NCBI GenBank assembly: GCA_052148715.1
Contig: JBKQHQ010000089.1
Location: forward strand, 1-16,451
DNA: 16,451 nt
Direction: 5' to 3'
DNA from: JBKQHQ01 sp052148715
GTDB lineage: Bacteria; Pseudomonadota; Alphaproteobacteria; Rhizobiales; Xanthobacteraceae
The translations under genes were made by a program, and so were the position numbers. Of this stretch, positions 1 to 6,786 are shown piece after piece. Every line of letters starts with the position of its first letter. Positions within the stretch are counted from its first letter, which is position 1. The notes below the pieces were generated by a model, which did no database searches, had not been told where the DNA came from, and saw nothing but the letters and a program-made list of their open reading frames with translations.

Positions 1-429
1 ATAGTGGTAATAGCCGCCCCCATTGGCACATGATCCCATGGAGATGACGTAGCGCGGCTCCGGCATCTGGTCGTAAACCTTGCGCAGCGCCGGCGCCATC
101 TTATTGGTCAGCGTTCCGGCCACGATCATCACATCGGACTGGCGCGGCGAGGCGCGGGGTGCAAAGCCGAACCGCTCGGCGTCGTAGCGCGGCATCGACA
201 TCTGCATCATCTCGACCGCGCAGCACGCGAGCCCGAACGTCATCCACATCAGGGATCCGGTTCGCGCCCAGGTGATCAGATCGTCGGCGGTAGTGATGAG
301 GAAACCCTTGTCGGCAAGTTCGTTATTGAGGCCGACGAAGTAGCTGTCGCCCGTGCCCACGGGCTTTCCCGTGCGCGGATCGAGGAGGCCGGCGGCGGGC
401 GCGACGGCCGACGCGGCAACGGGCGTCAA
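1..429 (-). CDS. nuoB: NADH-quinone oxidoreductase subunit B (5' part, cut by window edge)
   Basis: Subunit of the peripheral arm of respiratory complex I that carries the terminal Fe-S cluster N2 and passes electrons to quinone at the membrane interface. The first 143 codons are present and the gene runs off the left edge. Visible hallmarks are the tandem cysteines in FGLACCAVEMMQ (two N2 ligands), PRYDAERFGFAPRASPRQSD, and VISMGSCANGGGYYHY, which holds a further ligand; the last conserved cysteine lies outside the window. The only fitting start is TTG at 429-427, giving MTPVAASAVAPAAG and overlapping the nuoA stop by four bases, so translation is probably coupled to nuoA. The N-terminal extension before the conserved core resembles Bradyrhizobium and Rhodopseudomonas homologues. 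Identity is very secure; the exact start is slightly less so. Confidence 0.96.
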   Translation of the reverse strand, partial: MTPVAASAVAPAAGLLDPRTGKPVGTGDSYFVGLNNELADKGFLITTADDLITWARTGSLMWMTFGLACCAVEMMQMSMPRYDAERFGFAPRASPRQSDVMIVAGTLTNKMAPALRKVYDQMPEPRYVISMGSCANGGGYYHY

Positions 430-791
430 TCCCATTCGAGCGCTCCCTTTTTCCACTCGTAGATAAAGCCGACCGTCAGGATTCCAAGAAAGACCATCAT
501 GGACCAGAAGCCGAAGGCCCCGAGATGGCCGAACGCCACCGCCCAGGGGAACAGAAAGCTCACCTCGAGATCAAAGATGATGAACAAGATGGCGACGAGA
601 TAGAACCGCACGTCGAATTTCATCCGCGCATCGTCGAACGCGTTGAAGCCGCACTCGTAGGCGGAGAGCTTTTCCGGATCAGGCTGCTGGTAGGCCACCA
701 AGAATGGCACCACGAGCAGCGCAAGGGCGATCGCGAGCGCTACGCCAATGAAGATGACCAGCGGAAGGTATTGCTGCAAAAGCTCGCTCAT
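426..791 (-). CDS. nuoA: NADH-quinone oxidoreductase subunit A
   Basis: Small membrane subunit of complex I (NADH to quinone, proton pumping), 121 aa as usual for the family. Three hydrophobic segments are visible at about residues 10-34, 63-83 and 90-110. Between the first two lies the conserved loop with YECGFNAFDDAR, whose cysteine and acidic residues are the NuoA signature, followed by FDVRFYLVAILFIIFDLE. The ATG at 791 is preceded by GGAAAGG about five bases upstream, a good ribosome binding site. It is the first gene of the nuo operon here, overlapping nuoB by four bases; a candidate promoter lies about 112 bases upstream. No anomaly seen. Confidence 0.97.
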   Translation of the reverse strand: MSELLQQYLPLVIFIGVALAIALALLVVPFLVAYQQPDPEKLSAYECGFNAFDDARMKFDVRFYLVAILFIIFDLEVSFLFPWAVAFGHLGAFGFWSMMVFLGILTVGFIYEWKKGALEWD

Positions 792-1159
792 GGCGGCCTT
801 TCCGGCGGGAGGTAAGCGATCCGGTTCCGGCTCAAGAGCAGCCGAAATGGCCGCCCCGCTCCCAAACGATCGGACCTGGCTCGAGGAACGGAAGGTGCGC
901 AGCCTTTAGCGCAGTGCAAAAAGGGTGGCAAGCCAATGCGCCGCAAGAACCATGCATGACAATGGGAGGCGAAGGGCCCTCTCGCGACGCCCTTACCGCC
1001 CCGGCGCGCGCGCCGACGACTTGAGCTCTGCCGGCCGCCCCACCAATCGGCGAGAACTCACGAGAATAGTACATAACCAACCGCTCTGGCGATTGAATTG
1101 AAGTGGAACGCAATTTGCGTCTAAGGTCACCGATGAGTGATTGCGACGGGAGGGTTGCG
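792..1159. other. Intergenic region between divergent nuoA and the cyclic-nucleotide-binding gene
   Basis: A 368-base stretch with no convincing gene. It holds the candidate nuo promoter (903-931), a 14-base perfect GC palindrome at 1002-1015, and an AT-richer patch at about 1063-1100 that could carry the promoter of the rightward gene, although I found no good hexamer pair. Reading frames that cross it (for example a plus-strand extension back to GTG at 1103) lack family similarity. Confidence 0.5.
903..931 (-). promoter_or_regulatory. Candidate sigma-70-type promoter of the nuo operon
   Basis: On the minus strand TTGCCA (931-926) is followed after exactly 17 bases by TAAAGG (908-903). The -35 matches the consensus well, the -10 only moderately. 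It would give a leader of about 105 bases before the nuoA start. Inferred from pattern only. Confidence 0.35.
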
Positions 1160-1534
1160 ATGGCCGAAGATTTCCTTGGGCTTTTCAGCGAAGAGAGCAT
1201 TGCGATTACCTTTGAGGCCGGTCGCGAGCTTTTCAAGAAGGGCGATCCCGGACATGACCTGTACGTCGTAAAGTCGGGAGAGATCCAGATCGTTGATGGT
1301 AACCACGTGCTGGAGACTGTGACGGCCGGGGGGATCATCGGCGAGATGGCCTTGGTGGACGGGGGCCCTCGCAGCGCCACGGCCCGCGCGGTCACGGAAA
1401 GCGTCGTCGTTCCGATCGACGAGCGCCGTTTCCTCTTCCTGGTCCAGCAGACCCCCTTTTTCGCAATCCGCGTGATGCGGCTGATGAGCACGCGTCTGCG
1501 CGCTATGAACGAACGCGCGCGGACGTTGGACTGA
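1160..1534 (+). CDS. Stand-alone cyclic nucleotide-binding domain protein (Crp-like cNBD without HTH)
   Basis: A 124-residue protein made of one cNBD beta-barrel. The phosphate-binding cassette is clear at about residues 58-75: GGIIGEMALVDGGPRSATAR, with Gly61, Glu62, Arg71 and Ser72-Ala-Thr in the positions that hold the cyclic phosphate in the CAP/PKA-R fold. After the barrel comes a C-helix (FAIRVMRLMSTRLRAMNERA) and then the end; there is no helix-turn-helix, so it is not itself a transcription factor. ATG 1160 was chosen over GTG 1103 and ATG 1133 because GGGAGGG lies seven bases upstream and the fold begins right after. It is divergent from nuoA. Partner and ligand cannot be told; a regulatory subunit for another protein is a fair guess. 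Confidence 0.88.
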   Translation: MAEDFLGLFSEESIAITFEAGRELFKKGDPGHDLYVVKSGEIQIVDGNHVLETVTAGGIIGEMALVDGGPRSATARAVTESVVVPIDERRFLFLVQQTPFFAIRVMRLMSTRLRAMNERARTLD

Positions 1535-1618
1535 CGGGGTCGACGCGCGTTTCAATTGTCGCATCTTCTACGGCAAACCGGTACCCGGCCCGAGGAAGAC
1601 GCTATCGAGGTGCCATTC

Positions 1619-2551
1619 ATGAACGACCTAGCCACTCCGCCTTCGGCCGAAGGGATCACCGCCCAGGAGCACTGGACACACAAGGGTCCGGTCAAGCTCT
1701 TTCTGTTCGAGAAATGGGCCGGCGATCCGGCCAAGGCCAAGGGGCTGATCTTGTTCGTGCACGGCTCGTCGATGGCATCCCAGCCGACATTCGACCTGCA
1801 GGTGCCCGGCCGGGCCGATTCCTCGGTGATGGATTGGTTCGCCCGGCGTGGCTACGACACCTGGTGTGTCGACATGGAAGGCTATGGCCGTTCGGACAAG
1901 GACCGCGACAACAACGCCGGGATCGCGCAGGGCGCCGACGATTGTTTTGCGGCGGCGGCCTACATCCGAAAGCTGCGCGGCCTACGGCCGTTCCTCGTCT
2001 ACGGCATATCCTCGGGCGCGCTGCGCGCCGCCCTGTTCGCCCAACGGCATCCGGAAATGGTCGGCCGCCTCGCGCTCGATGCCATGGTGTGGACCGGCGA
2101 AGGCAGCGCCACCTTGGCCGAACGGCGCAAGAAGCTTCCCGAGTTCACGGCCAAGAACCGCAGGCCGATCGACCGGGCGTTCATCCATTCCATCTTCAAC
2201 CGCGACCATCCCGGCACCGCCGATGATCGGGTGATCGAGGTCTTTGCCGAGGCGGTGCTGGCGCTCGACAGTTCTATGCCGACCGGCACCTATGTCGACA
2301 TGTGCTCCAAGCTGCCGGTGGTCGATCCCGAGAAGATCACCGTCCCGACCATGATTCTGCGCGGCCAGTGGGACGGCATCGCTGCCTTCGACGACCTCGT
2401 CGAGTTCTTCAAGCGGCTGCCGAACCCCGACAAGCACTTCGCCGTCATGCCCGGCATCTCGCACGCGAGCTTCCAGCAAAAGAATTTTTTGCTGGTGTAC
2501 CATATCCTGTGGAGTTTTTTCGCCCAGCCCGAGCCGGTCTACCGGGGCTGA
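1619..2551 (+). CDS. Alpha/beta hydrolase
   Basis: A 310-residue alpha/beta hydrolase fold enzyme, probably cytoplasmic since no signal peptide is seen. Oxyanion-hole region LILFVHGSS is at residues 43-51, the nucleophile elbow G-I-S-S-G at 129-133 (Ser131), the likely catalytic acid Asp252 in RGQWDGIA, and the catalytic His282 in PGISHASF. The lid region (about 157-235) is long and charged. ATG 1619 has GAGG eight bases upstream and is preferred to an upstream TTG at 1556. It follows the cNBD gene by 84 bases on the same strand and ends only six bases from the convergent SCP2 gene. Substrate unknown; an esterase, lipase or C-C hydrolase are all possible. A perfect 9-base hairpin lies in its 3' end (2473-2495). 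Confidence 0.88.
   Translation: MNDLATPPSAEGITAQEHWTHKGPVKLFLFEKWAGDPAKAKGLILFVHGSSMASQPTFDLQVPGRADSSVMDWFARRGYDTWCVDMEGYGRSDKDRDNNAGIAQGADDCFAAAAYIRKLRGLRPFLVYGISSGALRAALFAQRHPEMVGRLALDAMVWTGEGSATLAERRKKLPEFTAKNRRPIDRAFIHSIFNRDHPGTADDRVIEVFAEAVLALDSSMPTGTYVDMCSKLPVVDPEKITVPTMILRGQWDGIAAFDDLVEFFKRLPNPDKHFAVMPGISHASFQQKNFLLVYHILWSFFAQPEPVYRG
2473..2495. repeat. Perfect 9-bp inverted repeat inside the hydrolase 3' end
   Basis: CCAGCAAAA (2473-2481), a five-base loop, then TTTTGCTGG (2487-2495). It lies within the reading frame of the hydrolase (codons for QQKNFLLV) and 63-85 bases past the stop of the convergent SCP2 gene. It could act as an overlapping terminator for SCP2 transcripts, but neither strand shows a U-tract after the stem. 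Confidence 0.45.
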
Positions 2552-2557
2552 GGACTG

Positions 2558-2860
2558 TTACTTCCTGATCTTTGCAGTGACCTGCTGGAGTTGCATGGCC
2601 GCTGACATATCGCCCTCGATCTTCAGCTTTCCTTGCATAAACGCCATGGTAGCGTCCAGCGAACCGCCGGCCAATGCCAGGAAATCGGCGAAGGATACTT
2701 TGACCGTCGTGTCGGCAGCGGCGTCACCGTTGTTCACCGCGTTGGCGACGCCATCAAGGAAGATGCTGCCCTCGTCTCCGAAATCGAGGCGCACGCGCTT
2801 GCCGGGCACGACCGCGGCATTGTCCGACATGGTCTTTGTAACCTCCTGTACGGTCGGCAT
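2558..2860 (-). CDS. SCP2 sterol-binding domain protein
   Basis: A 100-residue single-domain protein of the sterol carrier protein 2 family, which binds lipids or acyl-CoA in a hydrophobic tunnel. Visible features are the start MPTVQEVTKTM, the strand segment KRVRLDFGDEGSIFLDG, the paired strands around DTTVKVSFADFLALAGG, and the typical C-terminal helix region MAFMQGKLKIEGDMSAAMQL. Length and order match short bacterial SCP2 proteins. The ATG at 2860 is preceded by GGAGAGG with good spacing. It is convergent with the hydrolase, six bases away. A role in lipid or fatty acid handling is a family inference. A candidate promoter is at 2905-2933. Confidence 0.9.
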   Translation of the reverse strand: MPTVQEVTKTMSDNAAVVPGKRVRLDFGDEGSIFLDGVANAVNNGDAAADTTVKVSFADFLALAGGSLDATMAFMQGKLKIEGDMSAAMQLQQVTAKIRK

Positions 2861-2904
2861 AATCCTCTCCTAACGCACTTCAATCTATGCTATGAGATTT
2901 GCAA

Positions 2905-2933
2905 GATCTAGGCGATAAGGTCGCGGGGGTCAA
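2905..2933 (-). promoter_or_regulatory. Candidate promoter of the SCP2 gene
   Basis: Minus strand TTGACC (2933-2928), 17-base spacer, TAGATC (2910-2905). The -35 is good, the -10 matches only three of six consensus bases. It overlaps the point where the FAD oxidoreductase remnant begins on the other strand. Confidence 0.3.
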
Positions 2934-3619
2934 CTCGGCGTACGTCGGCGTACAACAAACAGCAAACGGCATCGGCTCTTGCCGGAAAGCGCATTGACGA
3001 ATACGGACTCGTCCGCCGGAAAGGGCTCGGCTTCGTCACTCCCGGGCGTGGCATCGCGGCCATGAACATGACCCATATCGAGACCCCACTCTATCCTATC
3101 GAAGCCTCGCGCACGGCGCTCGCAGGCGAGGAGCAGGCCGACCGGGCGGTGACGTTCCTGCGGACCCGGTTCCCCGAATGCTTCGGCAAAGCGCGGGTCC
3201 GCGCCTATGGGGTTCCGGGCATCCGCCAGACCCGCTGGATCGCGGGGGTGCACCAGCTCACCGCGGATGAGGTCTGCGCCGGGACCAAATTTGACGACGC
3301 TATCGGCCGCACCGGCTGGCCGATCGAGTTGCACGATCATGGGTCCGGCCACCGCTGGCACGCATCCGGCGAGCACCACGTCCAGTACATCCCGCCGCGC
3401 AGCCTGATATCGCCGGAGGCGGATAATTTCATCGCTGCCGGCCGCTGCGTCGACGGCGACACTGCGGCACTGTCGAGCGTCCGTGTCGTGGGTCCCTGCA
3501 TCGCGATGGGGGCCGCCGCCGCGCACGCGCTTGATCTCGCGGGCGGCGGCAACGTGCACCCGATCGACAACGCGGCGCTGCGCCGCCGTCTTCACGACAA
3601 CGTCGAGCGGACGAATTGA
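2912..3619 (+). pseudogene. FAD-dependent oxidoreductase, C-terminal remnant (5' truncated)
   Basis: The frame is open from just after a TAG at 2909-2911 to TGA at 3617-3619; the first ATG is 3062, giving 185 residues. The readable part matches the C-terminal half of the FAD_oxidored family: YPIEASRTALAGEEQADRA, then GVPGIRQTRWIAGVHQLTAD (the usual GvReTRrI-G-Y-Lt motif), then FIAAGRCVDGD and a closing glycine/alanine-rich FAD-contact helix (GPCIAMGAAAAHALDLAG). The N-terminal dinucleotide-binding fold (GxGxxG) of a protein of roughly 450 residues is absent, and family-like sequence (GFVTPGRGIAAMNMTHI) extends upstream of the ATG, which argues for 5' loss rather than a true short gene. It ends at the ribosome binding site of the AcnX gene, so it probably was the first gene of that operon. 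A functional short subunit cannot be excluded. Confidence 0.72.
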
Positions 3620-3630
3620 GGGCTTGGCCC

Positions 3631-4908
3631 ATGCGGTTGACCGATGCCGAGCAAGCGATGCTGGATGGGCAGGGCGGGCGCGCCAAGCAAAGGGCGATGG
3701 ATCTTCTGGTGCGCTACGGCGAGGCGCTTGGCGCCGAACGGCTGGTCGGCGTCACCAACGTGGCCGGCACCTGGAGCGCCGCGACCCCGAACCTTCAGCA
3801 ATTCGCCGCGCAGGGTTTCGACGCCGTCTTCTCCAAGCTGAATCTCGACAGCGACGACGTCGTGGAGACGCCGCAGGCGGAGGTCTTCAGCTGCCAGCTC
3901 ATCCACGGCGTCGATACGCAGAGTTCGAAGATCCACGGCACCCCCGCGGAGGTCGTCGATACTCAGCGTCGCGCCGAGGATTTCTTCGGCCGCCGCGGTG
4001 TGCAGATGCTGGGCACCTGCACGCCCTATCAGGTCGGCAACGTGCCGGTGCGCAACGAGCACTGCGCCTGGATGGAATCCTCAGCGGTCGTCTATTGCAA
4101 TGCCGTGCTCGGTGCGCGCACCAACACGGAAGGCCGCGAGAGCACCGGCGCAGCGAGCATCATCGGCAAGATCCCGTATTGGGGCCTCCACATCGCCGCA
4201 AATCGGTTCGGCACCCACCGGGTCGACGCCGAGATCGAGATCGAGGACATGATGGATTGGGGCCTCTTTGGCTATCACGTGGGCGAGATGATCCAGGACG
4301 ACATCCCGGTGCTCACCGGGCTGAACCATGCGCCGAGCATGATTAAGCTCAAGCATTTCGGCGCCGCGGCCTCCTCCTCAGGCGGCGTCGAGATGTTTCA
4401 CATCCCCGGCACCACGCCGGAGGCGCCGACGCTCGAGGCTGCCTTCGGGCCGCGCAAGCCCGTCGATGCCATCCGCTACGGGGTGAAGGAGCGCAAGCTC
4501 GCCTACGAGAACCTAAACTCCTCGGCCCGGAGCAGGAACGTCGATTTCGTCATGCTTGGCTGCCCGCACAATTCGCTCGAGCAGATCTGGCTGGCGACGC
4601 GGCTCCTTGATGGCCGCAAGGTGCACGCGAATTCGGCCCTGTGGATCTTCACGCCGCGCGCCCTCAAGGCCGTTGCCGACCGCAACGGCTATACGCAGAT
4701 CATCGAGCGGGCCGGTGCGCATCTGATGAGCGATACTTGTCCGGCGATCGGCCGCGTGATGCCTGCCGGCACCAAGGTTGTGGCGACGGACTCGGCCAAA
4801 CAGGCGCACTATCTCCCGGCCATCATGGGCGTCGAGACTTGGTTCGGCTCGCTCGCCGACTGCATCGACGCGGCGCTCACCGGCCGCTGGAAAGGCGGCC
4901 TGCGATGA
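3631..4908 (+). CDS. Aconitase X (AcnX) catalytic/large subunit
   Basis: A 425-residue protein of the AcnX (DUF521) family, Fe-S dehydratases distantly related to aconitase; known members are cis-3-hydroxy-L-proline dehydratase and, in archaea, phosphomevalonate dehydratase. The N-terminus MRLTDAEQAMLDGQGGRAKQ is typical. Three cysteines fall in the conserved contexts expected for cluster ligands: Cys130 (GTCTPY), Cys311 (LGCPHNSLEQI) and Cys370 (SDTCPA). NEHCAWMESSAVVYCNAVLGART at 142-164 is another family block. ATG 3631 has GAGGG eight bases upstream; TTG 3616 is less likely. The stop overlaps the start of the small subunit (ATGA). No hydroxyproline genes are nearby, so the substrate is open; an AAHS transporter in the same operon suggests an organic acid. 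Confidence 0.92.
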   Translation: MRLTDAEQAMLDGQGGRAKQRAMDLLVRYGEALGAERLVGVTNVAGTWSAATPNLQQFAAQGFDAVFSKLNLDSDDVVETPQAEVFSCQLIHGVDTQSSKIHGTPAEVVDTQRRAEDFFGRRGVQMLGTCTPYQVGNVPVRNEHCAWMESSAVVYCNAVLGARTNTEGRESTGAASIIGKIPYWGLHIAANRFGTHRVDAEIEIEDMMDWGLFGYHVGEMIQDDIPVLTGLNHAPSMIKLKHFGAAASSSGGVEMFHIPGTTPEAPTLEAAFGPRKPVDAIRYGVKERKLAYENLNSSARSRNVDFVMLGCPHNSLEQIWLATRLLDGRKVHANSALWIFTPRALKAVADRNGYTQIIERAGAHLMSDTCPAIGRVMPAGTKVVATDSAKQAHYLPAIMGVETWFGSLADCIDAALTGRWKGGLR

Positions 4909-5333
4909 GCACGATCGTGCTGCATGGCCGCAAGGTCGTGGGCGGCCGCGCGGAGGGCTGGGCCCTGGTCACCCGCGACACCATCTCGGGCTGGGGCGGC
5001 ATCAATCCCAAGGACGGGACCATCATCGAGCGGCGCCACGAATTGCGCGGCCAGAGCTTCAAGGACAAGATTTTGGTATTTCCCGGCGCCAAGGGTTCAT
5101 CCGGCTGGTCGCATTATTTCCATCTGACGCGGGTGTTCGGCGTCGCTCCGAAGGCGTTGATTTTCAGCCGCATGACCACCAAGGTGGCGCTCGGCGCGGT
5201 GGTGACCCGCGCCCCCGCCGTCACCGATCTCGATCGGGACCCTCTCGCCGTCATCGAGACCGGCGACTGGGTCAAGGTCGACGCCGACAAGGGCATCGTC
5301 GAGGTGACGAAGCGTACGCACGAGGCGGACTGA
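4905..5333 (+). CDS. Aconitase X swivel/small subunit (DUF126)
   Basis: A 142-residue swivelling-domain partner of AcnX (DUF126), which completes the active site of two-subunit AcnX dehydratases. Visible family blocks are the N-terminal GRKVVGGRAEGWALVTRDTISGWGGINPKDG, the RGQSFKDKILVFPGAKGSSGWS loop (about residues 46-67) with the serine pair found in the aconitase swivel domain, and the closing GDWVKVDADKGIVEV. The loop reads GAKGSSGWSH where many relatives have GRGSSTGS, a small departure. The ATG overlaps the large-subunit stop by four bases, so the two are translationally coupled. The MFS transporter starts six bases after its stop. Confidence 0.92.
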   Translation: MSTIVLHGRKVVGGRAEGWALVTRDTISGWGGINPKDGTIIERRHELRGQSFKDKILVFPGAKGSSGWSHYFHLTRVFGVAPKALIFSRMTTKVALGAVVTRAPAVTDLDRDPLAVIETGDWVKVDADKGIVEVTKRTHEAD

Positions 5334-5339
5334 TCGCGC

Positions 5340-6758
5340 ATGTCGGACGAGGCGGTGATCGATGTCTCGGAGGTGATCGAGCGGCAGAAGCTCGGCCGTT
5401 TCCTGGTCGCGCTGGTCGCCCTCTCGTGGACCATCACGTTCTTCGATGGCTTCGATATGAACGTCATCAGCTACGCGATGCCGTACATGGCGGCCGAATT
5501 CCAGCTCGACAAGATCATGACCGGATACGTCTTCAGTGCCGGCCTGGTCGGGACATTGGTCGGCGGCTTTCTGTTCGGCTATGCCGGTGACAGGTTCGGG
5601 CGCCGGCCAGCGATCATCCTGGCGACCGCAATGTTCGGCGCGATGACGCTCTGCTTGGCGCTCGCTTCGAGCTACCACGCCCTGCTGGCCGTGCGCGTTC
5701 TCATCGGCGTTGGCGCCGGCGGCATGCTGCCGCTCGCCTGGGCGCTGAACCTCGAATATTCGGCGAAGCGCTATCGTGCCACCATAGTCACCTTGGTCAT
5801 GGTCGGCTATTCGCTCGGCATATTCGTTGGCGGACCGGTTTCGATCTGGCTGATCCCGCGTTTCGGCTGGCAATCCGTGTTCTTGATCGGCGGTGTCCTC
5901 TCGCTGCTCGCGGCCGGCGCGTTGGTGTTGATGCTGCCGGAGTCGATCCGCTATCTCGCCAGCAAACGGCGGCGGCCGGACCTCATCGCCGCGACGCTGC
6001 GGCAGCTCGCCCCGGAGCATGCGGTTCCGATTGGCGCGAGGTTCGTTGCCGTCGACGAAGAGGGCCAAGCCAAGGACTTCAAGCCCTCGCTTTTGTTTGG
6101 CGGCGATCTGATCGCCATCACGCCGCCGCTGTGGCTCGCCTACATATTCAGCTCGATGACGGCATTCTTCTTGGCTACCTGGACACCGCTCGTGCTGGAG
6201 GCCTTGGCGTTCGCGCGCAACGAAGCCGCGGCCGTTGGATCGATCACGGCGGTCGCCGGTATGTTCGGCGGCCTCGTCCTGATGCGGTTCACCGACCGGT
6301 TCGGCGCCATCGCCATTGTTGCGATGCCGCTGATCGCCATCCCGGCTTTGCTGGTCGCGGGCCTCGGCGACGTGGATCATGCGACCTTCACCGTGCTGAT
6401 CGCGGTGATCGCCATGGCACTGCTCGGCGGCCATTTCGGCCTGCACAGCATTGCCGGCATCTTCTATCCAAGCGCCTGGCGTGCGAACGGCGCCGGCTGG
6501 GCCACGTCGGTCGCCAAAATCGGCTCCATCGCGGGCCCGTGGCTCGGCGGCGTGATCCTCGCCTCTGGCCTACCCGTGCGGCACATCTTCGTTATCCTGG
6601 CGGCCTGTCCGGCCATGGTGCTGATCTGCACCCTCCTGATCGGGAGCGCACAACGTCGCATGTGGCGACGCGAGGCAGCACCGGCGCGCGATGCGCCGCA
6701 CATAGGCGACGCCGCCAAGCCGTTCCGACATCCGATCGCGGATGACCATGCTGCGTAG
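5340..6758 (+). CDS. MFS transporter, aromatic acid:H+ symporter (AAHS)-like
   Basis: A 472-residue inner-membrane major facilitator with about 12 hydrophobic segments. The AAHS signature DGFD in TM1 (residues 36-39) is present, and the TM2-TM3 loop carries GYAGDRFGRRP (80-90), the MFS motif A. Members move aromatic or other organic acids with protons. ATG 5340 is six bases after the AcnX small-subunit stop, with a weak GAGGCGG upstream. The last 19 codons (454-472) and the TAG stop are not transporter sequence: they are read from an antisense fragment of ftsH (6701-6755). TM12 is complete before that, so the protein is probably functional with a foreign cytoplasmic tail. The exact substrate is unknown; import of the AcnX substrate is the obvious hypothesis. 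Confidence 0.92.
   Translation: MSDEAVIDVSEVIERQKLGRFLVALVALSWTITFFDGFDMNVISYAMPYMAAEFQLDKIMTGYVFSAGLVGTLVGGFLFGYAGDRFGRRPAIILATAMFGAMTLCLALASSYHALLAVRVLIGVGAGGMLPLAWALNLEYSAKRYRATIVTLVMVGYSLGIFVGGPVSIWLIPRFGWQSVFLIGGVLSLLAAGALVLMLPESIRYLASKRRRPDLIAATLRQLAPEHAVPIGARFVAVDEEGQAKDFKPSLLFGGDLIAITPPLWLAYIFSSMTAFFLATWTPLVLEALAFARNEAAAVGSITAVAGMFGGLVLMRFTDRFGAIAIVAMPLIAIPALLVAGLGDVDHATFTVLIAVIAMALLGGHFGLHSIAGIFYPSAWRANGAGWATSVAKIGSIAGPWLGGVILASGLPVRHIFVILAACPAMVLICTLLIGSAQRRMWRREAAPARDAPHIGDAAKPFRHPIADDHAA
6701..6755 (-). pseudogene. ftsH fragment, antisense to the transporter 3' end
   Basis: Positions 6701-6755 align without gaps to 9218-9272 inside the intact ftsH of this window: 30 of 31 bases match over 6701-6731, then 11 mixed bases, then 13 of 13 over 6743-6755. 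Read on the minus strand it encodes a peptide like SMVIRDRMSERLGGVAY, against SMVTRYGMSERLGGVAY of FtsH (residues about 506-522). The reading frame of the fragment is kept. Beyond 6755 similarity fades after one apparent indel. It is too short to function and supplies the C-terminal tail of the MFS gene. It may be a remnant of a second ftsH copy or of a rearrangement. Confidence 0.8.
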
Positions 6759-6786
6759 ATGTCCGCCACACCGCCGCAACGTTGCT

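Noticed and set aside
832..1491. 219-codon minus-strand frame overlapping the cNBD gene
   Set aside because: Low-complexity serine/arginine-rich reading; the plus strand carries a clear cNBD with a good ribosome binding site.
5097..6446. Long 449-codon minus-strand frame opposite the AcnX small subunit and transporter
   Set aside because: Highly charged, His/Gln/Arg-rich translation typical of the complement of GC-rich membrane-protein codons; the plus strand has clear families.
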